A stretch of DNA of 64,000 nucleotides from Salinivirgaceae bacterium. Lineage in GTDB: Bacteria > Bacteroidota > Bacteroidia > Bacteroidales > SZUA-534. Of this stretch, positions 25,891 through 34,183 are shown piece by piece. The stretch is from NCBI GenBank assembly GCA_017474765.1, contig JAFVGW010000037.1:1-64000 (forward strand). Reading direction: 5' to 3'. Every line of letters starts with the position of its first letter. Position 1 is the stretch's first letter. The notes beneath the pieces were generated by a model. That model had not been told where the DNA came from. It saw only the letters and a program-made list of their open reading frames with translations, and searched no databases. The translations under genes and the position numbers were made by a program.

Positions 25891-26090
25891 GGGAAAATCA
25901 GTCCTGAAAGGACGGCATATCATAGGCGGTGGTGTGAACCACCGCTTAAATGCGCGAACCACAAACCGAGCCCCAACGGGGCGGCACAATAAATGATAGG
26001 TGTGCCACACCTTCGGCGTTCATTTTATGCGCCGGTGCCCAACCGGGGTTTACACCCTGGCCTGCGGTATTTCACACCTTCGGCGTTTTT
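25891..26090. repeat. Hairpin-rich intergenic repeat block
   Basis: Within 200 bp are GTCCT-GAA-AGGAC (25901-25913), GCGGTGGT-GTGA-ACCACCGC (25926-25945), GCCCC-AAC-GGGGC (25970-25982) and CCGGGG-TTTACA-CCCTGG (26043-26060), plus two direct copies of CACACCTTCGGCGTT (26006-26020, 26073-26087). It is like dispersed repeats I associate with Bacteroidota and Chlorobi genomes. A 67-codon open frame across it (25993-26196) is a by-product. Confidence 0.7.
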
Positions 26091-26162
26091 AAAACGAAGC
26101 AATGCCTGTGCCAATGAATTGGTTTGTGTTTGTGTTTACGTTTTCGGTTTGCGTTTTATTCT

Positions 26163-26170
26163 TACATTTG
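26163..26170 (+). promoter_or_regulatory. -7 promoter box of proC
   Basis: TACATTTG fits TAnnTTTG. Transcription starting about 7 bases later leaves a leader of roughly 16 bases before the ATG at 26193, which rules out the longer open frame as the translated form. Confidence 0.5.
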
Positions 26171-26192
26171 CGCATCTGAAAAACAAAAAACT

Positions 26193-26972
26193 ATGAAACT
26201 TACGGTGATTGGTGCCGGCAATATGGGCGGAGCGCTCATACACGGCTGGGCAAAGAGTGGCAAGGTTGAGAGCATTACCATTGCCGACAAAAACGAGCAA
26301 CTGCTTGCCGATTTCAAGGCGAAATATCCGCAGTTGACCACAACAACCGACAACGTTGCGGCCGCAAAGGGCGCCGACATTATTATATTGGTGGTAAAAC
26401 CCTGGCTGATGCCGACGGTTGTTGGCGAGATTAAGCCCGTTTTGGACCTGAAGCGCCAGATTGTGGTTTCGGACGCCGCCAACTTCACCACCGACAAACT
26501 GGCCGAAGCGCTTGGCGCCGATGGCAATCTGCTGTACGTGATACCCAACATTGCCGCCGAATTTGGCGCAAGTATGAGTTTCATTGCCAAAGGCAAATCG
26601 ACTACCGACGCCGCTCTGGCGCAGGTGAAGGGCCTTTACGACATTGTGGGCGACACGCTTGTTGTGGCCGAGAATCTTGTTGGCCCCGGAATGATGATGG
26701 CAAGCTGCGGCATTGCCTACGTGATGCGCTACATCCGCGCGCAGATGGAAGGTGGCTGCGAGATGGGCTTTTACCCTGCCCAAGCCAAGCAGATTGCGCT
26801 GCAGACGATGCAGGGCGCCGTGTCGCTGCTGAAAGAGACCGGCTGGCATCCTGAAGAGGCCATCGACAAGGTGACAACCCCCGGCGGCGTGACCATCAAA
26901 GGTTTGAACGAACTGGACCACGCAGGATTCAACAGCGCCGTCATCCGCTCGCTGAAGGCGGGACTGAAGTAA
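26193..26972 (+). CDS. proC: Pyrroline-5-carboxylate reductase
   Basis: This 259-residue enzyme reduces 1-pyrroline-5-carboxylate to proline with NAD(P)H. The ATG at 26193 starts the Rossmann motif MKLTVIGAGNMGGALIHGW directly; an open frame to 26124 adds only unrelated residues and overlaps a -7-like TACATTTG (26163-26170), supporting the later start. The C-terminal dimerisation domain has NLVGPGMMMASCGIAYVMRYI and TTPGGVTIKGLNEL, the family signature. Full length, monocistronic. Confidence 0.93.
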   Translation: MKLTVIGAGNMGGALIHGWAKSGKVESITIADKNEQLLADFKAKYPQLTTTTDNVAAAKGADIIILVVKPWLMPTVVGEIKPVLDLKRQIVVSDAANFTTDKLAEALGADGNLLYVIPNIAAEFGASMSFIAKGKSTTDAALAQVKGLYDIVGDTLVVAENLVGPGMMMASCGIAYVMRYIRAQMEGGCEMGFYPAQAKQIALQTMQGAVSLLKETGWHPEEAIDKVTTPGGVTIKGLNELDHAGFNSAVIRSLKAGLK

Positions 26973-27156
26973 AGGGTGAGAGGGGAAGGTTTAGAGGTTA
27001 GACTACGGACAAGTTTTGGTGAATCGGTGAATCGTTTAAAGGTTTAGAGGTTTAACAAGGTTCCTAACACCAACGCCCAACGCCCAACACCTGACACCCA
27101 ACACCCAATACCTATTTATTATTCATCAGAACCTTTCCGGCTGACTGTAAATTCAG

Positions 27157-27188
27157 TTTGCATTTCTCGCGCAAAGACTATACCTTTG
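27157..27188 (+). promoter_or_regulatory. Exact Bacteroidota promoter of rpsA
   Basis: TTTG (27157-27160), 20 bases, then TACCTTTG (27181-27188). This is the full consensus for the primary sigma factor, as expected for a ribosomal protein gene. The leader to the start codon is about 42 bases and AT-rich. Confidence 0.85.
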
Positions 27189-27237
27189 TGCGATTTTTTA
27201 AAAATAATGTCTAACTCATTAATTTATTTAAAATTAA

Positions 27238-29130
27238 ATGGAAAAAGAGAATCAGAAAACTCAAGAAATTGAGAGCGAAGAGGCATTCGAACTTGCCGCT
27301 CCGCAGCAACAACAAGTGGTGAAACCAGAAGATTTCGACTGGGACGCCTACGAAAACGGTGGCACCGTATCTAGTTCAGAGCGCGGCCAACTCGAAGACA
27401 TGTACAGCAAAACGCTTTCTTCAATCACTGAGAATGAAGTGGTTGACGGCACAATCGTTGCCATGAACAAACGTGAGGCTTTGGTCAACATCGGCTACAA
27501 GTCAGAAGGTGTTATCAACATGAACGAGTTCCGCTACAACCCCGATTTGAAGGTTGGCGACACCGTTGAAGTTTACGTTGAAAGCCAGGAAGACCGCAAC
27601 GGTCAGCTTTCGCTTTCGCACAAGAAAGCACGCGCACTGCGCTCTTGGGACCGCGTCAACCAGGCACTGGAGCAAGACGAAATCATCAAGGGTTACATCA
27701 AGTGCCGCACAAAAGGCGGTATGATTGTCGATGTATTCGGCATCGAGGCCTTCCTGCCAGGCTCACAAATCGACGTGAAGCCAATCCGCGACTACGATGT
27801 ATTCGTTGGTAAGACCATGGAATTCAAAGTTGTGAAAATCAACCACGAATTCAAGAATGTTGTTGTTTCGCACAAGGCTCTCATCGAGGCTGAACTCGAG
27901 CAACAGAAGAAAGACATCATCTCGAAACTCGAGAAGGGTCAGGTTCTTGAGGGAACTGTTAAAAATATCACATCTTACGGCGTATTCATCGACCTTGGCG
28001 GTGTTGACGGACTCATCCACATCACCGACCTGTCGTGGGGCCGCATCCAACATCCTGAGGAAATCGTTCAGCTCGACCAGAAGCTCAACGTTGTTATCCT
28101 TGACTTCGACGACGACAAGAAACGCATTGCTCTCGGCCTGAAACAATTGACCCCGCATCCATGGGATGCTCTTGACCCGAACCTGAAGGTTGGTGACAAG
28201 GTTAAAGGTAAAGTTGTTGTGATGGCTGACTACGGCGCATTTGTTGAGATTGCCCCGGGCGTTGAAGGCCTTATCCACGTATCTGAAATGTCGTGGTCGC
28301 AGCATCTGCGTAGCGCCAACGAGTTCCTGAACGTAGGCGACGAGGTTGAGGCAGTCATCCTGACACTCGACCGCGAGGAGCGCAAGATGTCGCTTGGTAT
28401 GAAGCAGCTGAAACCCGATCCATGGGAGAAGATTGCCGACCAATACGCTGTTGGTACAAAACACACTGCCAAAGTTCGCAACTTCACCACATTCGGTGTA
28501 TTTGTTGAGATTGAAGAAGGTGTTGACGGCTTGATTCACATATCTGACCTGTCATGGACCAAGAAAATCAAACACCCTGCAGAGTTCACCACCATTGGTG
28601 CCGACATCGACGTTGTTGTTCTCGAAATCGACAAGGAGAACCGCCGTCTGCGCCTTGGCCACAAACAATTGGAAGAGAATCCTTGGGACGTATTCGAGAC
28701 ATTGTTCACCGTTGATTCAATCCACGAAGGAACAATCATCGAACTGACTGAGAAGGGTGCCGTTGTAGCTCTGCCTTATGGCGTTGAGGGCTTCGCAACT
28801 CCGAAACATCTTGTTAAAGAGGACGGTACACAAGCCAAACTCGACGAGAAACTCGACTTCAAGGTTATTGAGTTCAACAAAGAAGGCCGCAAGATTATTG
28901 TAAGCCACTCTCGCATCTTCGAAGACGCAAAACGCGGCGAGGAGAAGAGCAAGAAGGAAACAGCAGCCAAAGCCACCAAAAAAGCGACTAAGAAAATTGC
29001 CGACAGCATCGAAAAGACAACACTTGGAGATATTGCCGAGTTGGCCGCTCTGAAGGACGAAATGGCTCAGGCTGAGAAACCTAAGGCAACCAAAAAGGCC
29101 AAAAAAGACGACGCTGCTGAGGAAAAATAA
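27238..29130 (+). CDS. rpsA: 30S ribosomal protein S1
   Basis: This 630-residue translation initiation and mRNA-binding protein has an acidic N-terminal extension (1-65) followed by S1 OB-fold repeats; clear units begin at VVDGTIVAMNKREALVNIGY, IIKGYIKCRTKGGMIVDVFG, VLEGTVKNITSYGVFIDLGG, KVKGKVVVMADYGAFVEIAP, KHTAKVRNFTTFGVFVEIEE and IHEGTIIELTEKGAVVALP. A Lys/Ala-rich tail of about 70 residues (KKATKK, KPKATKKAKK) ends the protein, as in other Bacteroidota S1. S1 is important in this phylum because Shine-Dalgarno sites are rare. Strong codon bias, consensus promoter. Confidence 0.96.
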   Translation: MEKENQKTQEIESEEAFELAAPQQQQVVKPEDFDWDAYENGGTVSSSERGQLEDMYSKTLSSITENEVVDGTIVAMNKREALVNIGYKSEGVINMNEFRYNPDLKVGDTVEVYVESQEDRNGQLSLSHKKARALRSWDRVNQALEQDEIIKGYIKCRTKGGMIVDVFGIEAFLPGSQIDVKPIRDYDVFVGKTMEFKVVKINHEFKNVVVSHKALIEAELEQQKKDIISKLEKGQVLEGTVKNITSYGVFIDLGGVDGLIHITDLSWGRIQHPEEIVQLDQKLNVVILDFDDDKKRIALGLKQLTPHPWDALDPNLKVGDKVKGKVVVMADYGAFVEIAPGVEGLIHVSEMSWSQHLRSANEFLNVGDEVEAVILTLDREERKMSLGMKQLKPDPWEKIADQYAVGTKHTAKVRNFTTFGVFVEIEEGVDGLIHISDLSWTKKIKHPAEFTTIGADIDVVVLEIDKENRRLRLGHKQLEENPWDVFETLFTVDSIHEGTIIELTEKGAVVALPYGVEGFATPKHLVKEDGTQAKLDEKLDFKVIEFNKEGRKIIVSHSRIFEDAKRGEEKSKKETAAKATKKATKKIADSIEKTTLGDIAELAALKDEMAQAEKPKATKKAKKDDAAEEK

Positions 29131-29171
29131 ATTTTTCCGAATGATTTTATAGCACGATGAATTGTTTTTTC

Positions 29172-29179
29172 TATATTTG
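29172..29179 (+). promoter_or_regulatory. -7 promoter box of the STAS/rnz operon
   Basis: TATATTTG, matching TAnnTTTG, lies 25 bases before the STAS gene start. No TTTG is seen 20 bases upstream. Confidence 0.45.
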
Positions 29180-29204
29180 AGGTACAAAACAAATCACATC
29201 TGAT

Positions 29205-29549
29205 ATGGAATTCAAAATCGAAAAACTTGACAACTTCACGCAGATAGAAGTTTTGATAGACAAACTCGATACTCACATAGCGCCATCGCTGAAGTCGGAG
29301 TTAGTACTAATTGCCGGAAACGGAGAAAAGAACATCATTCTTGATTTAAGCAATTGCAGATATTGCGATTCATCGGGTTTGAGCGCCATTCTGGTGGCAA
29401 ACCGCCTGTGCAAAAACGCCAACGGTGTATTTGTGCTGTCGGGATTGCAGACTGCCGTTGAGCGCTTGATAACCATATCACAACTCGACACAGTGCTTAA
29501 CATCACAAAGACTGTTGACGAGGCTATAGGAATCATTAACAAGGCTTAA
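29205..29549 (+). CDS. STAS-domain anti-sigma factor antagonist
   Basis: This is a 114-residue single STAS domain like SpoIIAA/RsbV. The conserved phosphorylation loop reads YCDSSGLSAILVANRL (about 53-68), with the serine in DSSG. Such proteins release a partner from an anti-sigma or similar kinase when dephosphorylated. No cognate kinase is adjacent; the SiaB-like kinase at 8.3-9.4 kb is far away and likely serves SiaC. Its stop codon is directly followed by the rnz ATG, so the two genes are co-translated, an arrangement of unclear meaning. Confidence 0.88.
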   Translation: MEFKIEKLDNFTQIEVLIDKLDTHIAPSLKSELVLIAGNGEKNIILDLSNCRYCDSSGLSAILVANRLCKNANGVFVLSGLQTAVERLITISQLDTVLNITKTVDEAIGIINKA

Positions 29550-30467
29550 ATGTCTTTATCGCTACGAATCTTGGGATGTAGTTCGGCAACGCCTACACCC
29601 GACAGATACTCAACCGCTCAAGTGCTCAATGTGCTTGAGCGGTTCTTTTTAATCGACTGCGGCGAGGGTGCGCAAATCAACATGCGGCGGTTCGGAGTGA
29701 ACATGCTGCGCATCAACCATATTTTCATCAGCCATGTGCACGGCGACCATTTTCTTGGTTTGCCCGGAGTGCTGTCGAGCATGAGCATGCAAGGGCGCAC
29801 AAACGACCTTCACATCTATTGCCACGAGAAGCTGCACACTCTGATAGACGCCTTTTTGGCCACATTCGAAATGCCGCTTCCATACCAAATCATTTACCAC
29901 CATCTGACATACGATAACGGACTTACCTTGCTCTATGAAGATGAGAAAGTTACCGTTCACTCGTTTCCGCTGCGCCACCGCGTGCCGACGTGTGGTTTTC
30001 TGTTTCGTGAAAAGCCGAAGCTGAGGCATTTGAATGGCGTGCTTGCCAACGAGTTACAAATTCCCATTAGCAAGCGTTTCGGTATCAAGCAAGGCGATGA
30101 CTACACAGGTCCCGATGGTACAATATACCCGAATGACACGCTCACCGAAGCCCCCGACCGTTCGTGTTCATACGCATTTATGTCGGACACAGTAAAACTG
30201 CCGAAAGCGGTGTCTTGGATTGAAGGTGTTGACCTGCTCTATCACGAAGCCACTTACGGTGAAGAGAACCTGAAACGCGCCCGCGAGAACAACCACTCAA
30301 CGGCCAAGCAGGCGGCAGAAATTGCTTTGGCGGCCAAAGTCGGGAAATTGGTCATTGGGCATTACTCGAACCGTTATAAAAATGTTCAACCGTTGGTTGA
30401 CGAGGCACGCGCGGTGTTTGCAGAGACTTATCCTGCAAAAGACGGAGAGGTGTTTGAGGTAAAATGA
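29550..30467 (+). CDS. rnz: Ribonuclease Z (tRNA 3'-processing endonuclease)
   Basis: This 305-residue metallo-beta-lactamase-fold tRNase Z matures tRNA 3' ends. The metal-binding motif is ISHVHGDHFLGLPG (about 59-72), with the early Asp in LIDCGEGAQ, SDTVKLP with a metal Asp near 212, and the late ENNHSTAKQAAEIA His. FGIKQGDDYTGPDG is typical of the family. The start codon ATG follows the STAS stop immediately. Full length. Confidence 0.94.
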   Translation: MSLSLRILGCSSATPTPDRYSTAQVLNVLERFFLIDCGEGAQINMRRFGVNMLRINHIFISHVHGDHFLGLPGVLSSMSMQGRTNDLHIYCHEKLHTLIDAFLATFEMPLPYQIIYHHLTYDNGLTLLYEDEKVTVHSFPLRHRVPTCGFLFREKPKLRHLNGVLANELQIPISKRFGIKQGDDYTGPDGTIYPNDTLTEAPDRSCSYAFMSDTVKLPKAVSWIEGVDLLYHEATYGEENLKRARENNHSTAKQAAEIALAAKVGKLVIGHYSNRYKNVQPLVDEARAVFAETYPAKDGEVFEVK

Positions 30468-30506
30468 CAATTGGTTATTGACCGAACGCTGATGAATAGA
30501 AACTCA

Positions 30507-31322
30507 TCATTGTTGCCTGCATAAGCTATCGAAAGCATCTTTTAGGATGGTGATTCGAAATCCGCGATTGACATAAAATTTCTGTAATTGCTTGCTGAAC
30601 TGCCATGCCACACCACCAACAAAACCGATTGGCTGGTTGACTGGTTTCAATGGTTCAATGTGTTTTTGATGGAAAAGCGCAATAGCGTCGGCAATGAGGC
30701 TGGCAATTTCGGGTTCGGCGATGTTGGCGCTTGCAAAAGGGACAAAACCAGCCAAATAACTGTTGGCAGGATTGGCCGAATAGACGTTTTTGATGAGTTC
30801 GGAAGGCGTAGCATGTGCAAATTCAAAGAATTTTGTGCACAAATCAGCGGAAAATTCACCCCGAATTGCTTTGGTAATCAGTGTTTTGCCGATATGAGCA
30901 CCGCTGCCTTCGTCGCCAAGCAGATATCCAAGCGATGGCGCCTGATGCTCGATTGCTTTACCATTATAATATGCAGCTGCGGCTCCTGTGCCTAAAATGG
31001 CGGCAATTCCGGACCTGTCGCCAAACAGAGCGATAGCCGCACCCTCCAAATCGCTGAAAACTTGAACGTTGGTGCAATTGAAAGCATCAGAGAGGGCGTT
31101 GGAAACTGTTTTTTTATTGGCAACGGTTGAGCAGCCGGCACCATAATATATAATAGTGTCAACAGGATTATTTATTTGAGCCAGCACTTTGGCGCACAAG
31201 GCAGAAAGGGCAGAGGCTGGCGAACTGTTCGGGTTAAAACCACGAGTTTCAATTGTGAGTAATTTACTGTCAATCAGCCCCCATTTGCATTTGGTGCCAC
31301 CAGCTTCGACTGCGATTTTCAT
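30507..31322 (-). CDS. BadF/BadG-family ATPase, N-acetylglucosamine kinase-like
   Basis: This protein has 271 residues from the ATG at 31322, where MKIAVEAGGTKCKWGLI gives the phosphate-1 motif of the ASKHA fold (the frame extends eight residues further upstream). LGTGAAAAYYNGK is phosphate-2 and GYLLGDEGSGAHIGK the family signature; FVGGVAWQF is the adenosine motif. Homologues in Bacteroidota are annotated as N-acetylglucosamine kinases acting in peptidoglycan or amino-sugar recycling. Convergent with rnz across a 39-bp gap. Confidence 0.82.
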   Translation of the reverse strand: MKIAVEAGGTKCKWGLIDSKLLTIETRGFNPNSSPASALSALCAKVLAQINNPVDTIIYYGAGCSTVANKKTVSNALSDAFNCTNVQVFSDLEGAAIALFGDRSGIAAILGTGAAAAYYNGKAIEHQAPSLGYLLGDEGSGAHIGKTLITKAIRGEFSADLCTKFFEFAHATPSELIKNVYSANPANSYLAGFVPFASANIAEPEIASLIADAIALFHQKHIEPLKPVNQPIGFVGGVAWQFSKQLQKFYVNRGFRITILKDAFDSLCRQQ

Positions 31323-31373
31323 TTGATGCTTAATTTTGTGTTCCAACTATTTTTTTGTTCCCTGTTGGCGGAT

Positions 31374-32177
31374 TTATTTGTATGTGGCAGTGTTCGATAG
31401 AATTTCCAATAGTTCATTGTGAGTAATTACGAACTCAACCGTCTTGTTTGTCTTGTTGCCAATATAGCGGTAGCAAACATTTTTCCCGTCTTTTATCACA
31501 GTTTGGAAGAACTGTCCTGCAGCCACATCATTTATGACTCGTTTAGTGTTCTCGACAGTGTTTGCTTTGAGGTTGTTTATGTTTTTTTCGGCATCATCCA
31601 TATTGACTTGGTTCTCATCGATATTGTAGATGTAAACAACATTTTCGCCTTCAATTGTAAGGTCTTTTAATGTGGTCACAACATCCACGGTCATTGGCAA
31701 TTGAATTTTGGTACTGTTAATCAGATTAAGCAGTAACTCATGGGGCGAGGTTGATGCGTTTAATGCCGATTTTATTTGTTCTGTGGATAACTGAATTGTT
31801 GTTTTTTGCCCCGATTGGTCTCCAATTATGATATACTTTAAACCGATATTCTCATCTGCTATTGTCTGCAACAGTTTCTTTTCATCATCGTTTAACAGCA
31901 TTGATTTGATGATGGCGTTGGCAATCACATCGTTGCTTTGTCCCATTGCTTTGATGTTGACAAACTGCTCGTTCATTTTGATTGTGGCCACTACATTTTC
32001 TTTCTCGAGTTTAATGCTTTCCATAGAGCCTGCCAATCCTAAATCAATGGGGCATCTGGCATTGGTCAGGGAGAGGGACACTTGAAGTTCACTGTGGTTG
32101 CATGATGTGGCGACAGCCAAATAAACAGCCATAAGCATGACCGTTATTGAGCGGAGGATTGAAATTTTACCTTTCAT
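31374..32177 (-). CDS. Lipoprotein with two related halves, function unknown
   Basis: The most likely start is the ATG at 32177 (or 32183), giving MKGKISILRSITVMLMAVYLAVATSC, a lipoprotein signal; the open frame extends 35 residues further upstream past a -7-like TAGATTTG (32202-32195), which argues against the longer form. The mature protein repeats one pattern twice: NARCPIDLGLAGSMESIKLE, NVVATIKMNEQFVNI, then TKIQLPMTVDVVTTLKDLTI, NVVYIYNIDENQVNM. Each half ends in a beta-rich stretch before a helix. I do not recognise the family. Divergent from the acyl-CoA synthetase gene. Confidence 0.65.
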   Translation of the reverse strand: MKGKISILRSITVMLMAVYLAVATSCNHSELQVSLSLTNARCPIDLGLAGSMESIKLEKENVVATIKMNEQFVNIKAMGQSNDVIANAIIKSMLLNDDEKKLLQTIADENIGLKYIIIGDQSGQKTTIQLSTEQIKSALNASTSPHELLLNLINSTKIQLPMTVDVVTTLKDLTIEGENVVYIYNIDENQVNMDDAEKNINNLKANTVENTKRVINDVAAGQFFQTVIKDGKNVCYRYIGNKTNKTVEFVITHNELLEILSNTATYK

Positions 32178-32194
32178 ATTCATATATATTGGTA

Positions 32195-32202
32195 CAAATC
32201 TA
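32195..32202 (-). promoter_or_regulatory. -7 promoter box for the two-domain lipoprotein
   Basis: TAGATTTG on the minus strand fits TAnnTTTG and lies about 11 to 18 bases before the two possible ATG codons, deciding against the upstream extension of the frame. Confidence 0.45.
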
Positions 32203-32381
32203 AAGTTATTTTTGTTCCGATTGGAAATCGATATTGCATAAAACACCATTAGGTTGAGAAAAGGCATTTTCCTATAGTGCAAAGGCGAGTTCAGAATTAA
32301 TCTTTACAATAAAAAGTGCATTCCAAATCTTGTTTGGTACGCTTTTTGCAACTGTCGGCGCAAAACGATAAAAAAAACAGT

Positions 32382-34007
32382 ATGTTAACATTCGTCGAAT
32401 TCATCGAGAAAGCAATTAAAAGGAATTGGGACCTTCCGTCATTGAGCAATTATCGCGAAGCACCAATGAGTTACGGACAAGTTGGCAAGATGATTAAAAA
32501 GATTCATCGTGCGCTTGCCGAGTGCGGAATAGCAGAAGAAGAGAAGGTGGTGCAAGTTGGCCGCAATAATGTCAATTGGGCTGTAACTTTCCTTGCCACA
32601 ACATCTTACGGCACGGTTTCGGTTCCAATTCTGCAGGATTTTTCAATTTCCGACCTTGAAAACACCATTAACCACTCTGATGCTGTGCTGGTGTTTGTTT
32701 CCGACTACATTTTCGAGAAAATGGACGTCGCCAAATTCCCGAATGTCCGCGGGTTTATCTCGCTCGATGATTATAGAGTGCTTTACTCTACCGATAATGC
32801 TGTAAAACAGGCTTTTGCAAATTATAAAAACGATATTGATGTCAGCTGCGAGAATTTCGCTTTGAAGCACATTGATCATGACCGTTTGGCTGCAATCAGC
32901 TATACATCAGGTACTTCGGGCCACTCAAAAGGAGTTATGCTGACTCACGGCAACTATGCCACAAACGTTGAGTTTGGTACAGAAGTGATTCCGCTCAAAT
33001 CGGGCGACCGCATGGTTTCGCTTCTGCCGTTGGCTCACGCCTACGGTTTGGCATTCGAGTTTCTGACTGAGTTTGTTCTTGGTTGCCATATTACTTTCCT
33101 AGGCAAGATTCCTTCGCCACAGGTTCTTCTTCAGGCTTTTGGCGAAATCAAACCGGGTTTGGTCGTGGTTGTTCCGCTTATCATTGAAAAGATTTACAAG
33201 GCTAAAATTAAACCGGTCATCAGCAGTGGTCTGCCTAAATTCCTGTTAAGCGTGCCAGGCTTGCGCCGAATTGTTTACAGCAAGGTTCGCAAAGAGTTGG
33301 AGGAAGCATTTGGTGGCAACTTCTACGAGGTGATTATTGGCGGTGCAGCTCTGAACAAAGAGGTTGAGAGCTTCCTGAACCGCATCGGCTTCCGCTACAC
33401 TGTTGGTTACGGAATGACCGAGTGCGCGCCAATCATAACTTACGCTCCGTGGGATACCGCCCGCAAGTTCAGCTGCGGTTACCCGATTCGCCGTTGCCAA
33501 GTGCGCATCGACAGCCCCGACCCGGCAAACATTGAGGGTGAGGTACTTGTTAAAGGTACTCAGGTGATGAAAGGATATTACAAGAATCCGGAGGCTACAG
33601 CTGCCACATTCGACAGCGAAGGCTGGCTTAAGACCGGCGATACCGGCACCATCACTGCCGACGGCTATCTGACATTGAAGGGCCGCAGCAAGAATATGAT
33701 TTTGGGTGCATCAGGACAAAATATCTATCCGGAAGAGATTGAGGCTCAAATCAATAACTTGCCATACGTGGTTGAATCGCTCGTTGTTGAACGTGGCGGC
33801 AAACTTCACGCTTTGATTGTTCCTGACAAGGAAAAAGCCGAAAAAGACGGTCTCGACAGAGAGAAGATTATGATTGAGTTTGAGAAGAACCAGAAGGAAC
33901 TAAACAAGCTGATGCCTAACTATATGGCAATATCGAAGATTGAATTGCAGGAAGAGGAGTTTGTCAAGACTCCGAAGAAGAGCATCAAGCGTTATCTGTA
34001 TAATTGA
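32382..34007 (+). CDS. Long-chain acyl-CoA synthetase (AMP-forming)
   Basis: This protein has 541 residues from the ATG at 32382 (MLTFVEFIEKAIK); upstream codons in the frame look non-coding. It activates fatty acids to acyl-CoA through an acyl-adenylate. The AMP-binding P-loop is YTSGTSGHSKGVMLTHGN; further adenylate motifs are GYGMTECAPII and GWLKTGDTG; the hinge and catalytic Lys region is KNMILGASGQNIYPEEIE and the C-terminal Lys lies in TPKKSIKRYLY. The length is on the short side for FadD but standard for the Bacteroidota form. A strong terminator follows. Confidence 0.92.
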   Translation: MLTFVEFIEKAIKRNWDLPSLSNYREAPMSYGQVGKMIKKIHRALAECGIAEEEKVVQVGRNNVNWAVTFLATTSYGTVSVPILQDFSISDLENTINHSDAVLVFVSDYIFEKMDVAKFPNVRGFISLDDYRVLYSTDNAVKQAFANYKNDIDVSCENFALKHIDHDRLAAISYTSGTSGHSKGVMLTHGNYATNVEFGTEVIPLKSGDRMVSLLPLAHAYGLAFEFLTEFVLGCHITFLGKIPSPQVLLQAFGEIKPGLVVVVPLIIEKIYKAKIKPVISSGLPKFLLSVPGLRRIVYSKVRKELEEAFGGNFYEVIIGGAALNKEVESFLNRIGFRYTVGYGMTECAPIITYAPWDTARKFSCGYPIRRCQVRIDSPDPANIEGEVLVKGTQVMKGYYKNPEATAATFDSEGWLKTGDTGTITADGYLTLKGRSKNMILGASGQNIYPEEIEAQINNLPYVVESLVVERGGKLHALIVPDKEKAEKDGLDREKIMIEFEKNQKELNKLMPNYMAISKIELQEEEFVKTPKKSIKRYLYN

Positions 34008-34043
34008 TAGTTTGTTAAATTTTGTTTTCATAGGTAGGGTGAG

Positions 34044-34077
34044 GGGTGCGCCGAGAGGTGCACCCTTTATTTTTTTT
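34044..34077 (+). terminator. Intrinsic terminator of the acyl-CoA synthetase gene
   Basis: GGGTGCGCC-GAGA-GGTGCACCC is a 9-bp stem with one G-U pair and a GNRA-type tetraloop, followed by TTTATTTTTTTT. Confidence 0.9.
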
Positions 34078-34183
34078 CAAAACCTGATGTCTTTTTGCAT
34101 TGACAGTTCGAGAATTACGATTATTGGTTACATTTGTCAAATGTGTTCGAGGCGAATTCTAACACACATAATAATTAATTGTC

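Noticed and set aside
25993-26196. Open frame of 67 codons in the hairpin block upstream of proC
   Set aside because: It is built from palindromic repeat text and overlaps the proC promoter and start; such frames recur wherever this repeat type occurs.
29205-29549. STAS protein as target of the SiaB-like kinase
   Set aside because: The kinase has its own adjacent SiaC-like substrate and the STAS gene is 20 kb away next to rnz.
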